Positions 1 to 8,808 of a DNA stretch of 57,578 nt are shown in pieces. A program made the position numbers and the translations under genes. The DNA is from an uncultured Pelagibacteraceae bacterium (GTDB taxonomy: Bacteria > Pseudomonadota > Alphaproteobacteria > Pelagibacterales > Pelagibacteraceae). The DNA lies in NCBI GenBank assembly GCA_902560245.1, contig CACELK010000010.1:1-57578 (forward strand), read 5' to 3'. Under the pieces are notes generated by a model. The model made no database searches, was not told where the DNA came from, and saw only the letters and a list, made by a program, of their open reading frames with translations. The stretch's first letter is position 1; the number at the start of each line of letters is the position of its first letter.

Positions 1-702
1 GAATGAATTTTCGTGATCCTTTATATCATCGAACGCTTTACCCAATGCAAAATGTAAATGCATTTTCTTAATTTCTACAATATTTTTATCTTTTAGTTTA
101 TTTTCAAAAATTTCGAAATCTTCATCTCCTTTTTTGTATTTTTTATTCATTCCCATTAATCTGTGAATTTCTGTGTTTTCTGGTCTAGAGACTAATGCTT
201 TTTTATAGTGCATAGTAGAAGTTACGAAATCACCTAAAAACTGATAAATTGTTGCTATTGTATAGTTTAAAAAAAAATTGTCTGGATAAAATTCTAAAGC
301 ATTTTTTAAAATTTTAATTGCATCATTATTTAGATTTAATTTTTCTTTTAAATGTGCAAGGTTAATCATAGCATTCAAAAAATTCGGTTGAATACCTAAA
401 GCTCTCTCGTAATATTCGTTTGCCTTTTTATAATTAGCCAAATTCCCATTAACTAACCCAAGATTGTTTAAAACATGTATATTATTTTGATCTAGTTTTA
501 ATGCCTTTTCTAAAATCTCAAGAGCCTCGTCGTTTTCACCTTTGTTCATTAACGATAAGCCTAAAGCGTTATAAAATGCATACTCATTTGGATATTTTTT
601 TATAAGAACTCTTGATTTAGAAATGACCTCGTCAAAGTTTTTGACTTCAACTAAATTTACTAATTTTAACAGTTCTTGTTTTTTAATTTCTTGGTTTTTC
701 AT
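1..702 (-). CDS. TPR repeat protein, N-terminal 234 residues (C-terminus outside window)
   Basis: The reading frame starts at ATG (702-700) and stays open to the window edge, so only the N-terminal part is seen. It holds about six tandem tetratricopeptide units with the usual spacing of Ala, Gly, Tyr and Pro (for example YAFYNALGLSLMNKG and HVLNNLGLVNGNLANYKKA). The last visible segment, LHFALGKAFDDIKDHENSF, resembles the junction in alphaproteobacterial proteins that join TPRs to a sulfotransferase domain. That is an inference, because the enzyme domain is not in view. Its first 20 bases overlap the end of the NlpC/P60 gene upstream, which suggests co-transcription. TPRs mediate protein-protein contacts; the substrate or partner cannot be told. 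Confidence 0.8.
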   Translation of the reverse strand, partial: MKNQEIKKQELLKLVNLVEVKNFDEVISKSRVLIKKYPNEYAFYNALGLSLMNKGENDEALEILEKALKLDQNNIHVLNNLGLVNGNLANYKKANEYYERALGIQPNFLNAMINLAHLKEKLNLNNDAIKILKNALEFYPDNFFLNYTIATIYQFLGDFVTSTMHYKKALVSRPENTEIHRLMGMNKKYKKGDEDFEIFENKLKDKNIVEIKKMHLHFALGKAFDDIKDHENSF

Positions 703-1423
703 TCTTTATAAATTTTACTTTTAATTTAGATTTTTTTTCAATTTCATTAATAGTTTCTTTAATATTCATAATAACAACCTTTTTTCTTGGACCATATGCA
801 TGAATTAATTCTTTATTTGATAAAGAAACAGCAACATGCCCCTTCCAAAATATTAGATTATTTTTTTTAATTTTGTTTATTTTAACATTTTTTCTAAAAT
901 ATTTCATTTGGTCTTTTGAGTCTCTAGGACAAAATTTATTATTAAATTTATAAAATATTTGAACTAGACCAGAACAATCTATTCCTTTAAAAGTTTTTCC
1001 TCCCCATTTGTATTTAACATTTTTAAAAATTTTTAATTTTGAGAATAGGGGTATTGTTTTTTCTATAGGAATAATATTTTTTTTATTTATCCAGTATTTA
1101 TCAAAACTAAGAAAGTTGTTTCTCATTTTCTTTATCTTTATACACGAACCGAAACTAATTTTTTTATTTAATTTATATTTTTTAGACGGTTTAGAATAAA
1201 GATTAGCTGACAATGTAAGAATTTTATGTGTAGGTTTAATATCTGTTTTATATTTTTTATTTTTTACATATCCGATATAATTATCGTAGAAAGTTTTTAT
1301 TTTAATAAATTTTTTATATTTTTTAATAATTTTAAATTTTTCACCGTATAGCATTTGTGTAGACAAAGGCGATTTTGAAGTTTTATTTTTATAAACGTTG
1401 AGAATTAAATTGTTATTTATCAT
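683..1423 (-). CDS. NlpC/P60 family peptidoglycan endopeptidase with SH3-like N-terminus
   Basis: A 246-residue protein with a C-terminal NlpC/P60 cysteine peptidase fold. The catalytic Cys lies in GIDCSGLV (C150), the His in KGHVAVS (H196), and the third polar residue is probably the His of HAYG (H208). The N-terminal 120 residues look like SH3-type wall-binding modules (LYGEKFKIIKKYKKFIKIKTFYDNYIGYV). The family cleaves stem-peptide bonds of peptidoglycan, commonly after gamma-D-Glu. No clear signal peptide is visible, so it may act on recycled muropeptides in the cytoplasm or be exported another way. It sits directly downstream of the AmpG-like permease, which fits a wall-recycling role (inference). 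The ATG at 1423 lies right after the AmpG stop. Confidence 0.88.
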   Translation of the reverse strand: MINNNLILNVYKNKTSKSPLSTQMLYGEKFKIIKKYKKFIKIKTFYDNYIGYVKNKKYKTDIKPTHKILTLSANLYSKPSKKYKLNKKISFGSCIKIKKMRNNFLSFDKYWINKKNIIPIEKTIPLFSKLKIFKNVKYKWGGKTFKGIDCSGLVQIFYKFNNKFCPRDSKDQMKYFRKNVKINKIKKNNLIFWKGHVAVSLSNKELIHAYGPRKKVVIMNIKETINEIEKKSKLKVKFIKNEKPRN

Positions 1424-1424
1424 T

Positions 1425-2882
1425 TTAATTTTTTACTGGTGCTACTTTTGCTAACCAAATAATTAATAATAAAACTGGCAAACCTAGTAAAGCTGTTAAA
1501 CAAAAGAAATTTGCATATCCAATAGAATTAACCCAACTTCCTGCATAGCCTGCTATAAATTTTGGTATAAACAACATTAAAGAACTAAAAAGTGCATATT
1601 GAGTAGCGGTAAACTTAATAGAAGTCAATCCAGATAGATAAACAACAAAAGCTGCACCCGCAAACCCACTTGATATGTTGTCGGCGGTAATTACTATTAT
1701 TAAAAAAGAAATATTAGGTTCATTTATGGCCAGCCAAGCAAATAATAAATTACTTAATGAAGCAACTAATGCCCCCAAAAAAAGAGCTTTCATAGTTCCA
1801 AATCTAAGAGAAAAAAAACCACCTAAGAATCCACCAATGATAGTTGCAAATACTCCAAAAAACTTTGAATATGTTGCGATTTCTTTTACATCAAATCCTT
1901 TTTCAAGATAAAATATATTTGCCATAACTCCCATTACTACATCAGCAATACGATATAAACCAATTAAAACTAATATAGAAATAGCAAATTTTCCGTATCT
2001 TTTTAAAAAATTAATAATTGGATTTAAATATATTTTTTTGATTTTTTCCTTAGAAAGAAATTTTAATTTAATAAATATAATAATAATTACAAACATAAGA
2101 AAAAAGCATAATAATATTCTTAAAGCTGCAAACAAAAAACCTTTAAGCATCTCTTGGGAATTATAAGGATTTTCAATTTGAGAATATAAGAATATAAAAC
2201 TAATAATAGCTAACAAAATTACAAATAAAAATTTTATGTGTTGTTTACTTTTTGAAAAACTATTTCTTTTAACATTTGGTTCTTCAGAAAATAGTGTTGT
2301 AAGAATACCGATAAACATTAATAGACCCATAAAAATATAAACAATCATCCATACAGATTGTTTATAAATTTCTACACCCAAATATGACGCTAGCCATAAA
2401 CTTCCTGCTCCACCAACTAACATTGCAACTCTGTATCCAGCTATGTACATTGATGATAACGGACCCTGCATATTTTGTGGAGCACTTTCAATTCTGTATG
2501 CATCGATAACAATATCTTGGGTAGCGCTAAAAATAGCCAAAAATACTATAGTTATTGCTGTCAAAAAAACATTTTTTGACGGATCAGTAATTCCAGTTGC
2601 GACCAAACTGAATAAAATCATTATTTGAGAAAAAAGAAGCCAACTTCTGCGATGACCTAATTTTTTAAAAACAGGGATATTAAAATTATCTACTATAGGT
2701 GACCACAAATATTTAAAAGCATAAGCAAAACCCGCCCAACTAAATAATGTTACTGTACTTCTATCTAGTCCTGCTTTATGAAGCCAGACTGACAACGTAG
2801 AAAAAACTAGTAAGATTGGCAAGCCCGATGAAAATCCTAAAAAAAGTAATTTTAAAACTTTTTTTTCTAAAAAAATTGACAT
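1425..2882 (-). CDS. ampG: AmpG-like MFS transporter (muropeptide permease family)
   Basis: Integral membrane protein of 485 residues with about 12 hydrophobic helices and the AmpG-family N-terminus: LGFSSGLPILLVFSTLSVWL, followed by FSWAGFAYAFKYLWSPIVD and the helix 4 motif TQDIVIDAYRIE. AmpG proteins import GlcNAc-anhydroMurNAc peptides from the periplasm for recycling. The adjacent NlpC/P60 gene and the amgK-murU pair elsewhere in this window support that role, but AmpG-like MFS proteins also carry other substrates. A TTG 12 bases upstream could also serve as start; I chose the ATG at 2882, which begins MSIFLEKKVLK as in the family. The gene is packed against trkH. Confidence 0.85.
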   Translation of the reverse strand: MSIFLEKKVLKLLFLGFSSGLPILLVFSTLSVWLHKAGLDRSTVTLFSWAGFAYAFKYLWSPIVDNFNIPVFKKLGHRRSWLLFSQIMILFSLVATGITDPSKNVFLTAITIVFLAIFSATQDIVIDAYRIESAPQNMQGPLSSMYIAGYRVAMLVGGAGSLWLASYLGVEIYKQSVWMIVYIFMGLLMFIGILTTLFSEEPNVKRNSFSKSKQHIKFLFVILLAIISFIFLYSQIENPYNSQEMLKGFLFAALRILLCFFLMFVIIIIFIKLKFLSKEKIKKIYLNPIINFLKRYGKFAISILVLIGLYRIADVVMGVMANIFYLEKGFDVKEIATYSKFFGVFATIIGGFLGGFFSLRFGTMKALFLGALVASLSNLLFAWLAINEPNISFLIIVITADNISSGFAGAAFVVYLSGLTSIKFTATQYALFSSLMLFIPKFIAGYAGSWVNSIGYANFFCLTALLGLPVLLLIIWLAKVAPVKN

Positions 2883-2895
2883 TTTATTTTTCAAT

Positions 2896-4341
2896 TTAGT
2901 TTCTCCAAAAAGATGGAAGAAATAAAACTAATATAGCAAACAATTCTAATCTTCCTAATATCATTGCTAAACTCAATATCCACTTAGAAATATCGGGTAA
3001 CAATGAAAAGTTTCCATTTGGTCCTATAATACTCCCTAAACCAGGTCCAACATTTGAAATTGATGTAGCTGCAGCAGAAATTGAAGTAATGAAATCTAGT
3101 CCACTTAGAGATAAAAAAGCAGTAAGTATAAAAAATATAGTTATATAAAGATATATAAAGGAAATAATGGATGACATAAATTTTTCATCTACATTATTAC
3201 TTTCATACTTTATTGGAAAAATACCTCTCGGATAAATAATTTTTTTTAGTTGATTTATTAAAAATAAATATAATATTTGAATTCTAAAGATTTTAATTCC
3301 ACATGTCGTTGAGCCAGCACAACCCCCAATGAACATCAAAATAAGAAAGAATATTAGTGGAAAACTTCCCCAATTATCAAATTCATGTGTCACATATCCA
3401 GTACCTGTTAAAATTGAAATTACATTAAATGAAACTTGTCTTAAAATTTTTATGGAAAATGTTTCAGTTTTTAAAATTTGATAAAGAGTTAATATCAAAA
3501 TTGAGATTAAAACTATTTTTATAAAAGATTTAATCTGCATATCAGATATAAAAATTTTTCTATCACCACTTAAAAATTTTATATAGGCAATAAATGGTAT
3601 ACTTCCTGAGATAATAAATATCATTGATGTTAATTCAATACTGGCACTATTAAAAAATCCTATAGATTCATTATAATTTGAAAAACCACCAGTTGCTATA
3701 GTAGTCATTGAGTGCGTTATACTATCAAAATAGTTCATACCGAAAATTTTATAAAAAAAAGAACAAGAAAAAGTTAAAATTAAATAAATTAAAATAAGTC
3801 TTAAGGATATTTGTTTTGTTTTAGGTAAGATTTTTTCAGACGCATCGTTGCTAGAAATTTTAAAAAGCTGCATACCTCCAACATTCATTATTGGCATTAA
3901 TGTAATTGTCATTACAATTATTCCAATGCCCCCAAGCCATTGAAGAATAGCTCTCCATATTAGAATTCCTTTTGGACATAAATTTAAATTTGTTATAATA
4001 GTAGATCCAGTGGTTGTTATTCCTGACATGCTCTCAAAAAAAGCATCTGTGATGCTTAATTGCAAATTTGAAAAAATGAAAGGCAATGATCCAAATATCG
4101 CAATGCTTAACCATGATAAGGCAGTCAACAAAAAAGCTTGTTGTAAATTTAATTTTTTCTGATGATCTAAATTAGACAATGAGAATAATACACCAAATAT
4201 AATAGTTATTATAGAAGCACCAATAAACGAGGAGTCTAGTTCATTAAATATTATTTGAAATATAATTGGAATAACCATGGATATTCCAAGAATAATTTGC
4301 AGTATTCCTAATGTGAAAAAAACAGTTTTATAATTAGGCAT
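2896..4341 (-). CDS. trkH: TrkH-type potassium uptake channel subunit
   Basis: A 481-residue membrane protein of the Trk/Ktr/HKT superfamily. Repeated pore segments are visible as SMSGITTTGSTI, TIATGGFSNYN, ILTGTGYVTHEFDNWG and TSISNVGPGL, each with the filter-type glycine. The length matches bacterial TrkH. It normally imports K+ under control of the cytoplasmic NAD-binding protein TrkA; no trkA lies in this window. It starts at ATG 4341 and is divergent from lysyl-tRNA synthetase across a 89-base AT-rich gap. It heads a minus-strand run with the AmpG-like, NlpC/P60 and TPR genes. Confidence 0.92.
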   Translation of the reverse strand: MPNYKTVFFTLGILQIILGISMVIPIIFQIIFNELDSSFIGASIITIIFGVLFSLSNLDHQKKLNLQQAFLLTALSWLSIAIFGSLPFIFSNLQLSITDAFFESMSGITTTGSTIITNLNLCPKGILIWRAILQWLGGIGIIVMTITLMPIMNVGGMQLFKISSNDASEKILPKTKQISLRLILIYLILTFSCSFFYKIFGMNYFDSITHSMTTIATGGFSNYNESIGFFNSASIELTSMIFIISGSIPFIAYIKFLSGDRKIFISDMQIKSFIKIVLISILILTLYQILKTETFSIKILRQVSFNVISILTGTGYVTHEFDNWGSFPLIFFLILMFIGGCAGSTTCGIKIFRIQILYLFLINQLKKIIYPRGIFPIKYESNNVDEKFMSSIISFIYLYITIFFILTAFLSLSGLDFITSISAAATSISNVGPGLGSIIGPNGNFSLLPDISKWILSLAMILGRLELFAILVLFLPSFWRN

Positions 4342-4430
4342 TTTTAAAGAACATTATTTTATGGTAAATAAATTTCAACTCTATAAGAATTAATAAAAAC
4401 GCCAAAAATAAGATATATTGAAGAAAAATT

Positions 4431-5993
4431 GTGATTCAAAAAAATAATTTAGATAAGACTAACGCTTGGCCTTTTGTAGAAGCAAAAAAAATATTGCGTG
4501 ATAGAAAAAAGGTAATAGAAAAAAAAAATAAAATTATTTTACAAACTGGATACGGTCCAAGTGGTTTGCCTCATATTGGAACTTTTGGAGAGGTTGCCAG
4601 AACGACCATGGTTGTTAATGCTTTAGATCACCTTATTGACATACCTAAGGAGATAATTACATTTTCAGATGACATGGATGGACTTCGAAAAGTACCAGAT
4701 AATGTCCCAGATAAAAATTTGTTAAGTAAAAATTTACACAAGCCTTTAACAAATATTCCAGATCCATTTAAAAAATATAATAGTTTTGGTGAACATAATA
4801 ACGAAATGTTAAAAAATTTTTTAGATAAATTTGAATTTAAATATACTTTTAAAAGCTCTACTGCTCTTTATAAATCGGGTTTTTTTAATTCTACACTTCA
4901 AAAAATTTTAGAGAACTATCAAGGTATAATGGATATTATCTTACCAACACTAGGCAAAGAACGACAAAAAACTTACTGTCCTTTTTTACCTATATGTCCC
5001 GATACAGGAATTGTTTTAGAGATACCTGTATTAGAAATTTTAAAAAGTAAATCTAGAATAGTATTTGATAATAGTGGTAAAAAACTTGAAGTAAGTATTT
5101 TAGATGGTAATTGTAAATTACAGTGGAAAGTAGACTGGGCAATGAGATGGTATGCATTAGATGTAGATTTTGAAATGTATGGAAAAGATCTTATTGAGAG
5201 TGCAATTTTATCATCGAAAATAATTAGGTTACTTGGAAAAGAAAATCCATCAGGTTTTGCTTATGAATTATTTCTTGATGAAAAAGGAGAAAAAATATCA
5301 AAATCAAAAGGAAATGGTATTACTATTGAAAAATGGCTTGATTATGCATCTCCAGAAAGTCTCTCATTGTTTATGTATCAAAATCCAAAGAGAGCAAAAA
5401 AATTGTATAAGGAGATAGTACCTAAAGCGGTAGATGAATATTTAGACTTTATTGAAAAAAGTAAATCTCAAAATGAATTACAACTTTTACTTAACCCAGT
5501 CTGGCATGTTCATAACGGGCAGATTCCAAAAGAAAAATCAATAATGACTTTTTCAATGCTATTAAATCTAGTTGAAGCCAGCAACGCGGAAACAAAAGAA
5601 CTTTTGTGGAAATTCGTAAAAAAATATAAAAAAGATATTATTGAAAATGAATTCCCAATCTTTGATAATTTAATGGGTTTTGCTATTAAATATTTTAATG
5701 AAGTTATAAAGCTCCAAAAAAAATATAAAAAACCTAATGAGAGTGAAAAGAAGGCTTTGCAAGCCTTAATTTTAACATTAGATAAATGCAATGATGAAAT
5801 GTTGCCTGAAGAAATTCAAAGTTTAATTTATTCAACTGGCAAAGAAAATGGTTACGATGAGAAACTTAGAGAATGGTTTAAACTAATTTATGAAGTCGTT
5901 TTTGGTGATCAAAATGGGCCAAGAATGGGTTTTTTTATAAGTTTTTTTGGAGTTGCCGAAACTAAACAGCTTATTAAAAGTAAATTAAAATAA
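4431..5993 (+). CDS. lysS: Class I lysyl-tRNA synthetase
   Basis: The 520-residue product charges tRNA-Lys, but it is of the class I (archaeal/alphaproteobacterial) type and unrelated to the class II LysS of E. coli. The ATP-binding HIGH-type motif appears as GPSGLPHIGTFGE near residues 42-54, and KMSKS appears as KISKSKGNG near residue 289. The DDMDGLRKVPDN segment and the alpha-helical anticodon cage in the C-terminal third are also typical. Translation probably begins at GTG 4431 (MIQKNNLDKTNAWPF). The stop overlaps the pyrD start by one base (TAATG), so the two are probably translationally coupled. Confidence 0.95.
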   Translation: MIQKNNLDKTNAWPFVEAKKILRDRKKVIEKKNKIILQTGYGPSGLPHIGTFGEVARTTMVVNALDHLIDIPKEIITFSDDMDGLRKVPDNVPDKNLLSKNLHKPLTNIPDPFKKYNSFGEHNNEMLKNFLDKFEFKYTFKSSTALYKSGFFNSTLQKILENYQGIMDIILPTLGKERQKTYCPFLPICPDTGIVLEIPVLEILKSKSRIVFDNSGKKLEVSILDGNCKLQWKVDWAMRWYALDVDFEMYGKDLIESAILSSKIIRLLGKENPSGFAYELFLDEKGEKISKSKGNGITIEKWLDYASPESLSLFMYQNPKRAKKLYKEIVPKAVDEYLDFIEKSKSQNELQLLLNPVWHVHNGQIPKEKSIMTFSMLLNLVEASNAETKELLWKFVKKYKKDIIENEFPIFDNLMGFAIKYFNEVIKLQKKYKKPNESEKKALQALILTLDKCNDEMLPEEIQSLIYSTGKENGYDEKLREWFKLIYEVVFGDQNGPRMGFFISFFGVAETKQLIKSKLK

Positions 5994-7042
5994 TGTATTC
6001 TAAACTTAAAAAGTTAATTTTTAAAATAGACCCTGAAACAGCTCATAATTTAGCAATTAAATCATTAAAATTTAATTTAACATCAAATATTTTTGATGAG
6101 AATATTAATAGCCCAATATTTGAAACTAAATTATTTGGAAAAAAAATAGACAATCCAATTGGTTTAGCTGCAGGTTTTGATAAGAACGCAGAGGTTTATA
6201 ATTCAATGTACAATTTAGGTTTTGGTTTTGTTGAAGTTGGAACTGTAACTCCTTTAAAGCAGATTGGAAATCCAAAACCGAGAGTTTTTAGATTAGTTGA
6301 GGACCAAGCATTAATTAATAGATTGGGGTTTAACAATTTAGGAGCAAAAAATATTAGCTCTAGAATAAGATTAAACAGACCAAAAGGATTATTAGGTGTA
6401 AATCTAGGACCAAACAAAGATAGTGAAAATAGACTTAATGATTATGTAATTGGACTAAAAACATTTTATGATATAGTTGATTATATAACTATAAACATTT
6501 CTTCACCCAACACCGAAAAACTTAGAGATTTTCATGAAGATGATAATTTTGAAAAATTGATGACATTAGTATTTAATGAAAAAGAAAAATTAAATTCAAA
6601 AATACCTATTGCTGTTAAAATTTCTCCTGATATAGAAAATAATCAAATAGAAAAAATTTCTTCAATGTTAATCAAATTTAAAGTAAATGCTGTAATAATA
6701 TCTAACACAACTGATGGACTTAGAGATAATCTATTAGGTAATTTTAAGTATCAAAAAGGAGGCTTGTCCGGAAAACCATTAGAAAAAAGATCAAATTTGC
6801 TAATTAAAAAATTTTATGCTTTTTTAGGTAATAAAATTGACATCATAGGAGTCGGAGGCATAGACTCAGGCAAGAGTGCATTTGAAAAATTTCTAGCTGG
6901 GTCTAGCTATTTACAACTCTATACTGGAATGGTTTATCAGGGTCCTAACATTATATCTAAAATAAAGAGAGAGCTTAAAGAAATATTAATAGAAAAAAAA
7001 GTCAAAAATTTCAGAGAAATAATTGGTAAAAGTTTGAATTAA
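5993..7042 (+). CDS. pyrD: Class 2 (quinone-dependent) dihydroorotate dehydrogenase
   Basis: Oxidises dihydroorotate to orotate in pyrimidine synthesis, passing electrons to the quinone pool. The 349-residue length, the N-terminal helical extension (MYSKLKKLIFKIDPETAHNLAI) and a catalytic-serine loop TINISSPNTEKLRDF identify the membrane-associated class 2 enzyme. FMN and substrate motifs are NPIGLAAGFDKNAE, KISPD, NTTDG and GVGGIDSG. The start codon shares a base with the lysS stop. The downstream rpmB has its own promoter, so the operon probably ends here. Confidence 0.96.
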   Translation: MYSKLKKLIFKIDPETAHNLAIKSLKFNLTSNIFDENINSPIFETKLFGKKIDNPIGLAAGFDKNAEVYNSMYNLGFGFVEVGTVTPLKQIGNPKPRVFRLVEDQALINRLGFNNLGAKNISSRIRLNRPKGLLGVNLGPNKDSENRLNDYVIGLKTFYDIVDYITINISSPNTEKLRDFHEDDNFEKLMTLVFNEKEKLNSKIPIAVKISPDIENNQIEKISSMLIKFKVNAVIISNTTDGLRDNLLGNFKYQKGGLSGKPLEKRSNLLIKKFYAFLGNKIDIIGVGGIDSGKSAFEKFLAGSSYLQLYTGMVYQGPNIISKIKRELKEILIEKKVKNFREIIGKSLN

Positions 7043-7052
7043 TTTATTAAAC

Positions 7053-7081
7053 TTGACGTTGTTTAAAAGCCATCTTATATA
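7053..7081 (+). promoter_or_regulatory. Sigma70-type promoter of rpmB
   Basis: A -35 box TTGACG (7053-7058), a 17-base spacer and a -10 box TATATA (7076-7081) make a near-consensus housekeeping promoter. Transcription would begin near 7087-7089, leaving only about 6-8 untranslated bases before the rpmB ATG at 7095. The mRNA would then be almost leaderless. The match is read directly from sequence; activity is inferred. Confidence 0.7.
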
Positions 7082-7094
7082 GTCAAATATTATT

Positions 7095-7376
7095 ATGACT
7101 AAAAAATGTGAACTAACTGGAAAAAACCCTCTTAAGGGCCACAAAGTAAGCCATGCAAATAATAAGACTAAAAGAAGATTTCTTCCAAACTTAAAAAAAG
7201 TAAGTTTTAAAAGTACTATCTTAAAAAGAAGTTTAAAACTTACTGTATCGAATGCCGCTGTAAGATCTGTAGATAAAAAGGGTACATTTGACCTTTTTCT
7301 TAAAACTGCCAAAAACAAAAATCTTTCAACAAGACTAAAAAAAATTAAGAGAGTTTTACTTGCTAAATCTGCATAA
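7095..7376 (+). CDS. rpmB: 50S ribosomal protein L28
   Basis: A small basic ribosomal protein of 93 residues. The N-terminus [33 protein letters not shown] is the L28 signature, and the RLKKIKRVL tail fits. It belongs to the large subunit. It is preceded by a strong sigma70-type promoter at very short range. Its stop overlaps the next ATG by one base (TAATG at 7374-7378). Confidence 0.97.
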   Translation: MTKKCELTGKNPLKGHKVSHANNKTKRRFLPNLKKVSFKSTILKRSLKLTVSNAAVRSVDKKGTFDLFLKTAKNKNLSTRLKKIKRVLLAKSA

Positions 7377-7924
7377 TGAATAAACTTTTTATTTTGCTCT
7401 CATTTTTGATGGGGGTTATAGTTTTATTATCAAACTATTTAGTCCAGTTTCCAATAAAATATTTCAATTTACAAAATATTTTAACTTACGGGGCATTTAG
7501 TTATCCAATAGCATTTTTAATAACTGATTTAGCAAATAGATCTTACGGAAAGTTAATAGCTAGAAAAATTGTTTATTTAGGTTTTTTTATTGGTATTATT
7601 TTTACTTTAGTCTTTTCAACGAATTTTGTTGATTTAGTTTCAATTAGAATTGCTGCTGGTTCTGGAGTAGCGTTTATTGTTGCTCAATTACTAGACGTAC
7701 AAATATTTGACGAATTAAGAAATAAAAAATGGTATATAGCTCCATTAACCTCATCTTTAATTGGTTCGGCAATTGATACATTTTTATTCTTCTCCATTGC
7801 TTTTTATGGAACAGGAATACCTTGGATAACTCTATCAATAGGAGATTTAATGGTAAAAATATTCGTAGCGCTTATAATGCTAATCCCTTTTAGATTGCTT
7901 CTAGCTACTATGAAACCGATTTAA
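7376..7924 (+). CDS. YhhQ/VUT family transporter (possible queuosine precursor importer)
   Basis: A 182-residue protein with about six membrane helices. The motif AFLITDLANRSYGKLIARKIVYLGF is diagnostic of the VUT/YhhQ family (COG1738), and VAQLLDVQIFDELRNK and SSLIGSAIDTFLFFSIAFYG match its second half. E. coli YhhQ imports 7-deazaguanine precursors of queuosine, so the same is plausible here, but the family is broad. It overlaps rpmB by one base and is probably co-transcribed. It converges on the agmatinase gene with only three bases between. Confidence 0.8.
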   Translation: MNKLFILLSFLMGVIVLLSNYLVQFPIKYFNLQNILTYGAFSYPIAFLITDLANRSYGKLIARKIVYLGFFIGIIFTLVFSTNFVDLVSIRIAAGSGVAFIVAQLLDVQIFDELRNKKWYIAPLTSSLIGSAIDTFLFFSIAFYGTGIPWITLSIGDLMVKIFVALIMLIPFRLLLATMKPI

Positions 7925-7927
7925 ATT

Positions 7928-8806
7928 TCATTTAATAAGAAATTTGTAAGCTAAAATTTTATAGGCTAATTTAGCAACTAAAAAATTATAAGAATCAAAT
8001 CCTTTTATTGGAGCAAGTTCATTAATATCGGCACCAACGATATTTGAATGTTTTGCGGCAAGTTTAATAATATTGAGTGTTTCATCCCATTGGAGACCCC
8101 CTGGTTCAGGGGTACCGGTTGCTGGCATGATACCTGAATCAAACCCATCAACATCAAATGTTAAATAAACATTTTTATTTTTAATCATATTTTTAAATTT
8201 GACTAGATTCCATTTAGCCTTATTTTTAGCCCAAAAGATTTTTATTTTTGAATCATTTCTTTTTAAAAAAGTAATTTCGCTTTGAGATATATTTCTAATA
8301 CCAAAAGATATAACTGAAACATTTTTATTATCTAAACATCTTCTAATAGCTGATGCATGAGAGAATTTTTCACCGTTATAACTCTCCCTTAAGTCTGCAT
8401 GCGCATCAAAATGTAATAAATATAATTTTTTATATCTTTTTAGAAACGGTTTAATACATCCAGGCGTAATTGAATGTTCCCCCCCAAGTGTTAAAGGAAA
8501 TATGTTTTTAGCTAAAATCTGTTCATTTAAATTTGATATTTTTTTTAAGGCTTTTTTAATATTTTTATCTATTTTAAATGGTTTTAATGTTTTAATTCCA
8601 ATTTTCTTATATGGTTCACAATTTAATTCTTCATCGTAAAGCTCAACTTGATGAGAAGCTTTTATAATCTCTCTTGGACCGTTTTTTGTACCACCTCCGT
8701 AACTTACAGTTTTTTCTAATCCAAATGGCACAATAATTACCTTCTCTTTAATACTGAACTTATTGTCAATTCCTAAAAAACCATTTTTGTTAGATAAATA
8801 TTTCAA
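7928..8806 (-). CDS. speB: Agmatinase / ureohydrolase family enzyme
   Basis: Ureohydrolase of 292 residues. The binuclear manganese ligands are visible in GGEHSITPG, HFDAHADLRE and TFDVDGFDSGIMPATGTPEPGG. The family hydrolyses agmatine to putrescine and urea; related enzymes use arginine, guanidinobutyrate or others. It sits at the end of an operon with a DHS-like enzyme and a PLP decarboxylase, which supports a polyamine role. No ATG lies near the expected N-terminus; TTG at 8806 (MKYLSNKNGF) is the most likely start, because a stop codon lies six codons upstream. Confidence 0.88.
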   Translation of the reverse strand: MKYLSNKNGFLGIDNKFSIKEKVIIVPFGLEKTVSYGGGTKNGPREIIKASHQVELYDEELNCEPYKKIGIKTLKPFKIDKNIKKALKKISNLNEQILAKNIFPLTLGGEHSITPGCIKPFLKRYKKLYLLHFDAHADLRESYNGEKFSHASAIRRCLDNKNVSVISFGIRNISQSEITFLKRNDSKIKIFWAKNKAKWNLVKFKNMIKNKNVYLTFDVDGFDSGIMPATGTPEPGGLQWDETLNIIKLAAKHSNIVGADINELAPIKGFDSYNFLVAKLAYKILAYKFLIK

Positions 8807-8808
8807 TT

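Noticed and set aside
6986-7318. A 110-codon open frame on the minus strand opposite pyrD/rpmB
   Set aside because: It covers the well-supported rpmB gene and its promoter in antisense; composition is that expected of a shadow frame.
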